DNA of 64,000 nt from an uncultured bacterium (GTDB lineage Bacteria > Bacteroidota > Ignavibacteria > Kapaibacteriales > UBA4661): assembly GCA_937899715.1 (NCBI GenBank), contig CALCNX010000072.1, positions 20,645 to 84,644 of the forward strand. Direction: 5' to 3'. The notes under the pieces are model-generated. The model was not told the origin of the DNA. It did no database searches and worked only from the letters and a program-made list of their open reading frames with translations. Shown piece by piece: positions 34,431-43,264 of this stretch. Within the stretch, counting starts at the first letter, position 1, and each line of letters starts with the position of its first letter. The position numbers were made by a program, and so were the translations under genes.

Positions 34431-35579
34431 TCAAGGGAGCGTCTCAAGGATATTCAGATAGCTTGCATAACGCTCCGGGTCTATCGCACCTTTTTCCAAA
34501 GCAGCCTTGACAGCACACCCTGGCTCGTGCGTATGCGTACAGGGCGCGAATTTGCATTGCAGACGGTCTTCATCAAAGTCGTGAAAATAGTACGCCAAAT
34601 CTTCCTTGTCTAAACCCCATATTCCAAATTCCCGGATACCCGGCGTGTCAAGAACATAACCTCCTTGCGGCAATCGAAACACCTTGCTAAATGTTGTTGT
34701 GTGCAAGCCTTTTTGCGTCTTCGCACTCACCTCAGTCGTTATTTGCGCCTCCTCCCCAAGCAATAAATTGACCAGCGTTGACTTTCCCACACCTGAAGGA
34801 CCTGAAAACACCGTGGTCTTGCCCTGAAGCACCGAATGAAGCGCTTCCAAGCCTTTTCTTTTCTCGGCACTCACAAATAGCGTTGTAATTCCCAAATGCT
34901 CCGCATACATAGCCACATCCTCACGAACAAATGCTTCATCCATTAAGTCCATTTTATTGATGCAGATAATCGGCTCAACATCACCAAGTTCAATGGCAAC
35001 CAAGTAGCGGTCAATAAGACGACGATTATAGAAAGGGTCAGCAGCCGACATCAAAATCACCACCTGATCAACATTGCTGACGATGACCTGCTCCATACCG
35101 TCGCGTCCGGCGGACTCACGTGCAAGTTTCGTTTTGCGCTCCTTCACAACGACAATCACACCCGGCAGCATTGAGACTTCGCCGGAGACAGGTTCAATAC
35201 GACAAACAACACGGTCACCCACTGCTACGAGCGTGGATGCGGGATTCTCGGAAACAATGCTACGTGAAACAACACAATCGTAGAGGTGCGAATCGCGCTC
35301 ACCCCCATCTGACAATCTTTCCACAATAAATGACCGCCCGGTCGAATCAATAACCCACCCTTCAAAAGTGTTCTGCGTGGGAATAGTGATTTTGTGCTGA
35401 ATGTTCTTTAGTCGTGGACTCATAGACACAGCGCGGTCGGGAACGGCTTCGTCGTCGTTATTCCAATGTGTTTTTTTCTCGTAAAACTGTTTTTCCGAAC
35501 TTGCTTTTGTCCATGATTTTGCCGTGCGTCGGGATTTTGACAGTGTGTCTTGCTTTGGATTTTGTTTTTTGCTCGCCAT
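34431..35579 (-). CDS. rsgA: Ribosome small-subunit-dependent GTPase A
   Basis: A 382-residue circularly permuted GTPase that helps mature the 30S subunit. The order of motifs is OB-fold (about 60-140), NKMDL, then GPSGVGKSTLVNLLL, then DTPGIREFG, the permuted order that marks RsgA/YjeQ. A C-terminal zinc knuckle C-x5-C-x-H-x5-C (CKFAPCTHTHEPGC) is complete. The N-terminal 55 residues are basic and charged. Divergent from recJ. Confidence 0.93.
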   Translation of the reverse strand: MASKKQNPKQDTLSKSRRTAKSWTKASSEKQFYEKKTHWNNDDEAVPDRAVSMSPRLKNIQHKITIPTQNTFEGWVIDSTGRSFIVERLSDGGERDSHLYDCVVSRSIVSENPASTLVAVGDRVVCRIEPVSGEVSMLPGVIVVVKERKTKLARESAGRDGMEQVIVSNVDQVVILMSAADPFYNRRLIDRYLVAIELGDVEPIICINKMDLMDEAFVREDVAMYAEHLGITTLFVSAEKRKGLEALHSVLQGKTTVFSGPSGVGKSTLVNLLLGEEAQITTEVSAKTQKGLHTTTFSKVFRLPQGGYVLDTPGIREFGIWGLDKEDLAYYFHDFDEDRLQCKFAPCTHTHEPGCAVKAALEKGAIDPERYASYLNILETLP

Positions 35580-35708
35580 AGTTCTATCATTTGAAAAATC
35601 AGGCTTTTACAGCCCAAGTCATAGATTCTGTTTGTGAAATGTTCTTTGTAGAACAATGAAAATTTGCTAATTTTGTGGCAGTTGAACAACAAACTGAAAG
35701 AAATTTCT

Positions 35709-37568
35709 TTGAACTCACTCTGGACACTGAATCGTGCAAGTGACAGCCCAAACATCCATATAACAACCGCCGACACAGACGCATTTCCCTCACCCATTGC
35801 GAAAATACTCATTTCGCGTGGAATGACGACTACAAACGACATAGATAGCTTTTTCAAGCCTGCGCTTGAGAATCTCCATTCACCATTTCTCATGGATGGT
35901 ATGGATACAGCACTTGGTCGTATTGAAAAGGCAATTGCGGAAGGGGAACATATTCGTATTTACGGTGATTACGACGTGGATGGTACGGTTACCACAGCAA
36001 TGCTTACTCGCTACTTACGCCGCATTGGGGCGCAAGTGGACTATTATATTCCTAAGCGCTTCACCGAATTCTACGGGCTTTCGATAGAAACCGTAGAAGA
36101 GTGCTACAATGACGGTATATCCCTGCTTATTACTGTTGACACCGGTGTAACGGCAATAGATGCAATTCGGTATGCCCGCGATTTGGATATTGATGTAATC
36201 GTCTGTGACCACCACGAGCCTTCTGACTCCCTCCCCGATGCGTTTGCTCTCCTGAACCCCATTAAAGGAACCTGTTCATATCCCTTCAAACACTTATGCG
36301 CTTGTGGTGTTACGTTCAAACTCGTCCAAGCGCTCTGTGAGCGTCGCGGAGAGTTGGAAGTGGCATACGAGTATTTGGATTTAGTTGCTATCGCTTCCAC
36401 TGCGGACATGGTGCCTCTTATTGGCGAGAATCGTACACTCGTTCATTTTGGGTTGCAGCAAATGAATGCCAAGCCCTTGCCGGGCTTGAAAGGCTTAATG
36501 GAATGTACAAATATCAAGCAAGGAACGATTGCCAGTTCGACTATTGTCTATAACCTTGCACCGCTTATTAACGCCGCTGGGCGCATGGGTGATGCGGAGC
36601 GTGCCGTTGAACTTATGCTAACCGAAGACCCCTTGCAAGCGTTCCGACTTGCGCAAGACCTTGAAAGCAAGAATTACCGTCGCCGAGTTATTGATGATAA
36701 AACGTTTACCGAGGCACAGCGCATGGCAGAAGACCTGATTGCGCGGGAGAATCGGCGTTCATTGGTTTTGCATCATCCCGATTGGCACGTAGGCGTTATT
36801 AACATAGTTGCGTCGCGCCTTGTGGAAAAGTACCATTTGCCAACGATTATGCTGACCAGCATTGACAATATAGCAAAAGGCTCGGCACGAAGTATTAAAA
36901 ATTTCGATGTTCATGCAGCACTGAAAAAATGTCAAAAATATCTACGGCAATTCGGCGGACACAAGTACGCCGCAGGTTTGTCGCTTGAAGAAATAAACGT
37001 GAAGCCGCTTCGTGATGAATTTGACCGCATTGCCCGTTCGATGCTTTCGGAAGAAATGCTCGTGCCGGAGGTGGTGATTGATTCAGAACTGAACTTCAAC
37101 GAGCTTTCGCCGGAATTTCTCTCGTTGCTGCGCCAATTTGCTCCTTTTGGCTACGGTAATAATAAGCCGTGCTTCTTAACCCAGAACATTCAAGTCTCCG
37201 GCAGAGCCAGCATCGTTGGAAAAAACCACCTTCGGTTCCGCGCACGTCAAGAAAACATTGTCTTTGAGGCAATTGGCTTTAACCTTGGCGACAAACTAGA
37301 CCTGTGCAATGCCGGAGAACCGCTTTCGATAGTCTATACTATCGAAGAAATCCTGCATCATCAGCGTGTGAGTTTACAACTCTACATCAAAGATATTGCC
37401 CTTACCAAAGAGCAGCCTCTTCGTACGAAACTTGTCATGGACGAAATGGCAACCGTGCTGGCAAATGCAGCCGCTGAGGACATTTCTAATGGACATGGAA
37501 TCGTGAGCAACGGTGGTGGGAACGGCTATGCTCTGGGCGGAGCAGTAGAAACGCTACCAGTACAATAG
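35709..37568 (+). CDS. recJ: Single-stranded-DNA-specific exonuclease RecJ
   Basis: A DHH-family 5'-3' exonuclease. Metal motifs are RIYGDYDVDGTVT and VTVDTGV, then VCDHHEPSD and HVGVINIVASRLVEKY; the DHHA1 part has GGHKYAAGLSLEE. No ATG lies before the conserved N-terminal WTLNR segment, so a TTG is needed: TTG 35709 gives 619 residues, while a TTG at 35664 would add 15. The non-ATG start is unusual and should be checked. It starts in the short gap divergent from rsgA. Confidence 0.9.
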   Translation: MNSLWTLNRASDSPNIHITTADTDAFPSPIAKILISRGMTTTNDIDSFFKPALENLHSPFLMDGMDTALGRIEKAIAEGEHIRIYGDYDVDGTVTTAMLTRYLRRIGAQVDYYIPKRFTEFYGLSIETVEECYNDGISLLITVDTGVTAIDAIRYARDLDIDVIVCDHHEPSDSLPDAFALLNPIKGTCSYPFKHLCACGVTFKLVQALCERRGELEVAYEYLDLVAIASTADMVPLIGENRTLVHFGLQQMNAKPLPGLKGLMECTNIKQGTIASSTIVYNLAPLINAAGRMGDAERAVELMLTEDPLQAFRLAQDLESKNYRRRVIDDKTFTEAQRMAEDLIARENRRSLVLHHPDWHVGVINIVASRLVEKYHLPTIMLTSIDNIAKGSARSIKNFDVHAALKKCQKYLRQFGGHKYAAGLSLEEINVKPLRDEFDRIARSMLSEEMLVPEVVIDSELNFNELSPEFLSLLRQFAPFGYGNNKPCFLTQNIQVSGRASIVGKNHLRFRARQENIVFEAIGFNLGDKLDLCNAGEPLSIVYTIEEILHHQRVSLQLYIKDIALTKEQPLRTKLVMDEMATVLANAAAEDISNGHGIVSNGGGNGYALGGAVETLPVQ

Positions 37569-37720
37569 CTGCCAATACCATAAATCTTGTGAACAGGTGA
37601 AAATCAATACCATTTGAATCTTTTTTACTGTCATCATTTTGAAGAAGTATTATGCCTACAATCGCCCCACAAGTGCAAATGCTCCAGGTACAAGAGACAG
37701 AAATACGCCAACAACTATAT

Positions 37721-37760
37721 AAAGCAGGTTTGTTCAGAATGCTGAAGCCTGCTTTTTTTT
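37721..37760 (+). terminator. Terminator-like hairpin that encloses the start codon of the GWxTD gene
   Basis: AAAGCAGG (37721-37728) pairs with CCTGCTTT (37748-37755), an inner TTCAG/CTGAA stem follows, and eight T come after (37753-37760). The loop AATG holds the preferred ATG at 37739. It may be recJ's terminator or a transcription/translation switch for the next gene. Confidence 0.6.
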
Positions 37761-39106
37761 GTTTATATATCCTTGTTGCTTGCTGTATTCCATTGCAATC
37801 GCAGGTCAATCGCCCACTGACGACTCCAACCGCACCATCGCAGCCCGAACAAGCGCCCCAAAGCCAGCAGGCATTTTTTATGGACGTGCTATTCTTCAAG
37901 GGGGAGCAAGACTCGACGCAGCGCGTGGACGTATTTGTTGTTGTCCCCTACCAATCGCTCAACTTTATGAAACGTGATAGCATTTTCATCGGCGATTATA
38001 TTATGACTATCACTCTCAAAGACCAATCCGGCAGAGAAGTACAAACTATTCGCAAAGAACACCCGATAAAAGAGGAGCGCTTGGAAGTAACGCTCGGCTC
38101 CACGGGTGTTTTCGACTACACACAAACGACCCTTAATGTTACACCGGGCACATACACCATTATCACAGAAATTGCAGACGTTCTGAGCAAACGCACTTTC
38201 AATTTGCAGCGCTCCTTCAAAGCACTCAATACCGGTGCCGCACAATTTGCCATGAGTAGCGTGATGTTTGCCAGTTCCGTCGTACCAAATGGTCAGCGTA
38301 TCAATCTCACTCCGTATCTGGCGGATGACGTTTCGCCACTCACACAAGAGGGCTTTTTTGCTTTTTTTGAGACCTATAATGCCTTCGGGGCAGGTTTGGA
38401 CTCGTTGGATTTTGTCTATGAAGTTATTGATGAAAAAGGCTTGCGCCCTTTTCTGAGTAAACGATTGCGACGCTCGGTAGCGGCGGCGAGAGAGCAACAG
38501 TATATTAAAATTGCGCTTCCGGCACAATTACCTATTGGCTCTTATACACTCAGAATTCTAGCGCTCCGCACCGATACATCAGCAAAATATACAGAGCGGG
38601 ATGTTATCGCAGCATCAGCTCGAACAATGCGCCTCGACTGGAAGGGATTGGGAATGCTAGCAATGTTACGTGGTGACGACCTTACCAAAGCCATCCGGCA
38701 AATGCGCTATGTTGCTTCGCCACAAGAAATTTCAACCATGCACAACAGCAGCACGGAAGACGAGAAACAGCGCCGCTTTTTTGAATACTGGCAGCACCTC
38801 GACCCCACGCCCGCTACGCTCCGCAACGAAGCCTTTGAAGAATACTATCAACGTGTGGATTACGCGAATCGTAATTTTCGCGCCATTAGTTTCGGCGATG
38901 GCTGGATGAGTGATATGGGCATGGTCTATATTATTTTCGGTCCCCCACAATACACACGGGATTTTCGCCGCGACGGACGCATTATCTGGACGTGGTCGTA
39001 TCCGACCTACGGACGGGAGTTTGTCTTCGTGGATTACACGGGCTTTGGCAACGACTTTCGGTTAACGTCGGGAATGCCGTTTGAGCGGTATCGATATCGG
39101 CGGTAG
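37739..39106 (+). CDS. GWxTD-domain protein, secreted
   Basis: 455 residues from the ATG at 37739, whose leader (LKPAFFCLYILVACCIPLQSQ) is a signal peptide or lipoprotein-like sequence. An upstream in-frame ATG at 37652 would add 29 residues ahead of it. The C-terminal GWxTD domain is clear: RRFFEYWQHLDPTP, NEAFEEYYQRVDYANRNF and GDGWMSDMGMVYIIFGPPQY, with GWMSD in place of GWxTD. This domain is typical of Bacteroidetes/Chlorobi; its role is unknown. The middle part resembles beta-sandwich segments. Confidence 0.8.
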   Translation: MLKPAFFCLYILVACCIPLQSQVNRPLTTPTAPSQPEQAPQSQQAFFMDVLFFKGEQDSTQRVDVFVVVPYQSLNFMKRDSIFIGDYIMTITLKDQSGREVQTIRKEHPIKEERLEVTLGSTGVFDYTQTTLNVTPGTYTIITEIADVLSKRTFNLQRSFKALNTGAAQFAMSSVMFASSVVPNGQRINLTPYLADDVSPLTQEGFFAFFETYNAFGAGLDSLDFVYEVIDEKGLRPFLSKRLRRSVAAAREQQYIKIALPAQLPIGSYTLRILALRTDTSAKYTERDVIAASARTMRLDWKGLGMLAMLRGDDLTKAIRQMRYVASPQEISTMHNSSTEDEKQRRFFEYWQHLDPTPATLRNEAFEEYYQRVDYANRNFRAISFGDGWMSDMGMVYIIFGPPQYTRDFRRDGRIIWTWSYPTYGREFVFVDYTGFGNDFRLTSGMPFERYRYRR

Positions 39107-39335
39107 GTTTTCGCGCAACCAAAGGCAGCGATATTGCTCATGCGTGTCGACAAATTCTGGCAATAATCAAGCCATGAAGCGCCTCTCCGTCGAAGAATCC
39201 AGCAAAGAAATACACTTGGGTCATCAGCTCAAAATTTCCGTACGATGATTCGATTTTGCGAAAAGCATAGCTGGCACTCAAACTGCAACACGTGAGCCTT
39301 ACTGTTAGAAACTCTCAACATTCACATACTTTGCC
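39107..39335. other. 229-bp gap between the GWxTD and TPR genes
   Basis: No gene, terminator or promoter could be assigned. The sequence has no clear start or stop structure and may be decayed. Confidence 0.4.
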
Positions 39336-40787
39336 ATGAAATTTGTCCGTATTGGTCGCTGTGTTTTTGCGATGTGGTTTTCCCTTTCGATGTTGAATGC
39401 TCATGCTCAACAAACACCCAAAACCGCATCCAACCAAGCTATGAACATTGTTCCAAAAGCTGCTGCGAAACTCAGCCCAACGGAGGAGGAATTGCAGCGC
39501 CGCGTCACGCCCAAAATTAGCAAACTTGATTTTCGTGGTGCGCTGAACGAAGTGAACATAATGATAGCTGGCGATTCGGCAAACGCAACACTCTACAACG
39601 TCCGCGCCACCTTGAACACGCAGTTGTACAACTTCGCCGATGCGGCGCGGGATTATGACAGAATCATCGCCTTGCAGCCCAAGGATGTCTATGCCTACCA
39701 AAGCCGTGCGCAGCTGCGGCTTGAGCATCTGAACAACACTGAAGGCGCTTTGCAAGACTGGACGCGGGTTGTGGCGTTGGATTCACTTAATCCGTCGGCG
39801 TGGTACTCGCGGGGCGCGCTCTACCAAACCATGCAGCAATTCGAGGAAGCGCGGCGCGATTACACACAATGTTTGCGCGTCGGTGTCGGCGAAAACGCAC
39901 TTGCCCTGACGCAGCGCGGCTTCTGCGCCATGAAGCTGAAGCAAAATAGCGACGCAATGAATGATTTCACCGCCGCCATTAGCGTCACTGATAGCGCCAC
40001 AAAGCGCAGTATTGCTGCTTTTGACGCATTTTTCTATCGCGGAAGTTTGCATCTTCAGCGTCGAAAATTCGCCGAAGCAATTTTTGATTTCGATGCTGCG
40101 CTGCGCCTGAATGACCAAAGCGGCGAAGCCTACTACCTGCGCGGCTACGTGAAGATGCTGGTCGGGCGCACCGAAGACGGCTGCATAGACCTTTCGCAAG
40201 CAAACGAGTTGAAATATGCGAAGGCGGCAGCATTGATTGAGCAGCACTGCGACGTAGTGGGCAATCTGGATTCGCTCCGCCGCTACACCATGCCGACGGT
40301 GACGGTCACGGCGGGGCGTTCCCGTGTGGAAATTGCTATGACCGATTCGCGGCGCTTGTTGGGGCGCGTAACGGCTCTGGTGGGCAATCCGTCATTGCAG
40401 CAGCAAAATGTATTGCCAACAAGCACCTTTGCCTTTCGGAACCCGCCCGGCATGATGTCGCCCTTTGATTGCAACAAACAACGGCTTGAAATGTCGCGCC
40501 CCAGCCAAATCAACATCGGCTGTGTGGCACAGGTGCTGCAAGAAGAATTACGCAAAGTTCCCGATGCAACGGTGCGGACGATGCTGGACAACATTATGAA
40601 CACTGCCAACGACCTCTACATCATAGAAACAACGGGGCAGGATGCAAGTACCGGCATGGCAAGTGGTACTGGGCAGGACATCAACAAAAATCAAGCAATG
40701 CTTATTCGTTTGCGTCTCGCCGAGCAGTTTCGGGATTTGAACGATTTGTTGGAAAAAATGCAGGGCGCAAAAAAGCAGACAAAGTAA
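39336..40787 (+). CDS. Secreted tetratricopeptide-repeat protein
   Basis: 483 residues with a signal peptide (CVFAMWFSLSMLNAHAQ). Several TPR units occupy about residues 60-290, for example ATLNTQLYNFADAARDYDRIIALQPKD, AWYSRGALYQTMQQFEEARRDYTQCL and FDAFFYRGSLHLQRRKFAEAIFDFDAAL. The last 190 residues are unlike TPRs and have RPSQINIGC. TPR proteins bind partners; several T9SS and outer-membrane machines have such a subunit, but nothing here ties it to one. Confidence 0.82.
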   Translation: MKFVRIGRCVFAMWFSLSMLNAHAQQTPKTASNQAMNIVPKAAAKLSPTEEELQRRVTPKISKLDFRGALNEVNIMIAGDSANATLYNVRATLNTQLYNFADAARDYDRIIALQPKDVYAYQSRAQLRLEHLNNTEGALQDWTRVVALDSLNPSAWYSRGALYQTMQQFEEARRDYTQCLRVGVGENALALTQRGFCAMKLKQNSDAMNDFTAAISVTDSATKRSIAAFDAFFYRGSLHLQRRKFAEAIFDFDAALRLNDQSGEAYYLRGYVKMLVGRTEDGCIDLSQANELKYAKAAALIEQHCDVVGNLDSLRRYTMPTVTVTAGRSRVEIAMTDSRRLLGRVTALVGNPSLQQQNVLPTSTFAFRNPPGMMSPFDCNKQRLEMSRPSQINIGCVAQVLQEELRKVPDATVRTMLDNIMNTANDLYIIETTGQDASTGMASGTGQDINKNQAMLIRLRLAEQFRDLNDLLEKMQGAKKQTK

Positions 40788-40818
40788 CAGTTTTTTTTAC
40801 GATTATTCATCATACATT

Positions 40819-41811
40819 TTGGCTTCAATCCTCATCACTGGCGGCGCGGGCTTCATCGGACAAGCTATCACACGCGCTCTTTCAGAGAATTCGTCTAATA
40901 CCATTACCCTCGTGGATAATTTCGCTCGTGGACGCATAGACGCTGACTTACAGTCAGTTCTTGACCGCCCGAATGTCACATTTATACAAGGTGATGTTAC
41001 CGACGCTGCTTTTTTTGAAACTCTCCCCACCAATTTTGACTATATTTACCATCTGGCAGCAGTCATTGGTGTTCGGAACGTCATGGAAAAACCCGATAAA
41101 GTCTTGTACGTGAACGCAATTTCGACACTGCTGCTCTTTGAATATGCAAAACGTCTGCCGAACTTAAAGCGGATTCTTTTTTCCAGCACAAGCGAGATTT
41201 ACGCCGGAACGCTCAAGCACTTCGGCATTACCGTTCCAACGCCCGAAACAGAGCCACTCACGCTGGATGACATTTCGTCGCCGCGCACGACGTATATGCT
41301 CAGCAAAATGTACGGCGAATCTATCTGCTTCAATTACGGTCGGCTCTACAACATCCCTTTTACGATAGTACGCTATCACAACGTCTATGGTCCGCGCATG
41401 GGATTTTTGCACGTTGTTCCCGAAATGTTTATCAAAATACGAGACAATGACGGCGGTACGATTGACGTTGCCTCACCCTCGCATACACGAGCGTTTTGCT
41501 ACATTGATGATGCCGTACAATCAACAATCTTGGTCACGGAACACGCACAAACTCAAGGCAAAATCATCAATATTGGCAATCAAGAGCAAGAAATCGCCAT
41601 ACGCGATTTGGTGAAAACGATTGCGAAGGTCATGGACAAAACAATTACCTTAAATGAACTACCCGACACGCCCGGCTCTCCGGCACGTCGCTGCCCTGAC
41701 ACCAGCAAAATCAAGACACTCACGGGTTTTGTGCCCAAGATTGGTCTTGAGGAAGGTCTATCACGAATGTATGCGTGGTATGCAGACAAACTGGATTCAC
41801 GCCACGAGTAA
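40819..41811 (+). CDS. NAD-dependent epimerase/dehydratase (extended SDR)
   Basis: 330 residues starting at a TTG (40819); no ATG lies between it and the NAD-binding motif. The dinucleotide motif ITGGAGFIG is at the N-terminus, and the catalytic tyrosine-lysine pair is TYMLSKMYGE. YGPRMGFLHVV and the substrate loop RAFCYIDDAV follow. Such enzymes act on UDP- or GDP-sugars. The genes downstream (Uma2, nucleotidyltransferase) suggest surface-sugar synthesis. Confidence 0.85.
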   Translation: MASILITGGAGFIGQAITRALSENSSNTITLVDNFARGRIDADLQSVLDRPNVTFIQGDVTDAAFFETLPTNFDYIYHLAAVIGVRNVMEKPDKVLYVNAISTLLLFEYAKRLPNLKRILFSSTSEIYAGTLKHFGITVPTPETEPLTLDDISSPRTTYMLSKMYGESICFNYGRLYNIPFTIVRYHNVYGPRMGFLHVVPEMFIKIRDNDGGTIDVASPSHTRAFCYIDDAVQSTILVTEHAQTQGKIINIGNQEQEIAIRDLVKTIAKVMDKTITLNELPDTPGSPARRCPDTSKIKTLTGFVPKIGLEEGLSRMYAWYADKLDSRHE

Positions 41812-41834
41812 TTACGAGAGCGGAAGTAAAAACT

Positions 41835-42455
41835 ATGAACGCAGTACAAAAATTTCACCCCGTATCGGCAAATATTTATCTGCACGAAGACGTATATTTG
41901 CAGCACGAGATTGAGGCAATGGAAAAGACCGAGTACATCGCAGGTGTACTCTACCCACGCTGGCAAATGATGGCAGGCGGGCGCTTGCGGCATAATGTTG
42001 TGTGTGGGAACCTGATTCGCGCCTTGGGCAATAAACTTGCCGGGAGCAAATGTCGCACCTTAACAAGCGACACCCGCGTTCACACAGCCCGCATCCCGGC
42101 GTATTTGTACCCTGATGTAGTGGTACTCTGCGGCAAGCCGGAACTTCGCAAGCATCATTCACTCGTCAATCCGACGCTTCTTGTGGAAGTAACCTCGCCC
42201 AGTAGCGTCGAGTATGACCGTACAACAAAACTCCTCATCTACGATGCAATTCCATCGGTGCAAGAGTACCTCGTTGTCTCGCACACAGCCGATGAGGTGA
42301 TGCTTTTTCGTCGTGATGATGCCGGAAGACTCGCATTTGTTGAGGTTGCCGCCGAGAATATCACGCTGACTTCCGTGGGCTGTACGCTGCGTGTGGAAGA
42401 AATTTTTGAAGATACCGACTTTGAAGAAGATGAAAACGAAGGCAACGACGAATAA
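41835..42455 (+). CDS. Uma2-family protein (DUF820, PD-(D/E)XK-like nuclease fold)
   Basis: 206 residues from ATG 41835. Uma2 signatures: YIAGVLYPRWQMMAGG, DTRVHTARIPAYLYPDVVVLC, LVNPTLLVEVTSPSSVEYDRTTKLLIY and IPSVQEYLVV. The conserved D and E of the PD-(D/E)XK core are in PDVVV and LVEVTSP. These proteins are abundant in some bacteria and their role is unknown. It lies between an epimerase and a nucleotidyltransferase without clear link. The acidic tail ends DFEEDENEGNDE. Confidence 0.82.
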   Translation: MNAVQKFHPVSANIYLHEDVYLQHEIEAMEKTEYIAGVLYPRWQMMAGGRLRHNVVCGNLIRALGNKLAGSKCRTLTSDTRVHTARIPAYLYPDVVVLCGKPELRKHHSLVNPTLLVEVTSPSSVEYDRTTKLLIYDAIPSVQEYLVVSHTADEVMLFRRDDAGRLAFVEVAAENITLTSVGCTLRVEEIFEDTDFEEDENEGNDE

Positions 42456-42499
42456 ATACAATCAATAGCTAATCACGTATTCAAGCACGAAAAACAACC

Positions 42500-43207
42500 A
42501 TGAAAGCAGTTATCCTTGCAGGTGGACTAGGCACACGTCTCCGCCCGTTTACGAATGTTATTCCCAAACCTCTTCTCCCGCTGGGCGAAGGCGAACCGGC
42601 GATGATGGAAGTCCAAATCCAAATGCTGAAAACGCATGGCTTTGATGAAATCTACGTTGCCACAAATTACAAGTCCGAAATGGTGGAGGCTTTTTTGGGC
42701 GATGGCTCTAAGTACGGCGTAAAGCTGACTTTTAGCCAAGAAGATAAACCACTTGGAACCTGTGGACCAATCACCTTGCTTAAAGACCGCTTAACAGAGC
42801 CATTCTTGCTGATGAACGGTGATATTCTGACCGCGCTGGACTTTACGAAGGCGTACAATTTTGCACTCGCATCAGACGCAAACTTTGTGGTGATGACCAA
42901 AGAAATTATCACTCCCTTTGCCTTTGGGAAGATTACCACCGAGGGCGATTATATCACCAACGTTGAAGAAAAGCCGGATTTCAAATTTGAGATATTGTCC
43001 GGGATTTATTTCTTGAAACCTGCACTGTTCGACATCATCCCCGATGACACCTACTATGGCATTGATACACTCATTAAGGATTTACTTGCACGGAACATGA
43101 AAGTTGGGCGCTATCTCATGCACGAATACTGGCTCGACATCGGGCGTGTGAACGACTATGAAGCCGCTCAGGTGGCGTACAAAGAACATTTCAAACCGAC
43201 GGAGTAA
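42500..43207 (+). CDS. NDP-sugar pyrophosphorylase (nucleotidyltransferase)
   Basis: 235 residues with the signature MKAVILAGGLGTRLRPFTNVIPKPLLPLG at the N-terminus. FLLMNGDILTALDF holds the metal-binding Asp, and VEEKPDFKFEILSGIYFLKP and YWLDIGRVNDYEAA complete the nucleotidyltransferase domain. Substrate is likely a hexose-1-phosphate (glucose- or mannose-like); which one cannot be told. Probably co-transcribed with the epimerase and Uma2 gene. Confidence 0.87.
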   Translation: MKAVILAGGLGTRLRPFTNVIPKPLLPLGEGEPAMMEVQIQMLKTHGFDEIYVATNYKSEMVEAFLGDGSKYGVKLTFSQEDKPLGTCGPITLLKDRLTEPFLLMNGDILTALDFTKAYNFALASDANFVVMTKEIITPFAFGKITTEGDYITNVEEKPDFKFEILSGIYFLKPALFDIIPDDTYYGIDTLIKDLLARNMKVGRYLMHEYWLDIGRVNDYEAAQVAYKEHFKPTE

Positions 43208-43264
43208 TATTTCCACTGATTCACTTCGGTTTTATTCTTTCACATTTCATTCCTTGATTGCATT

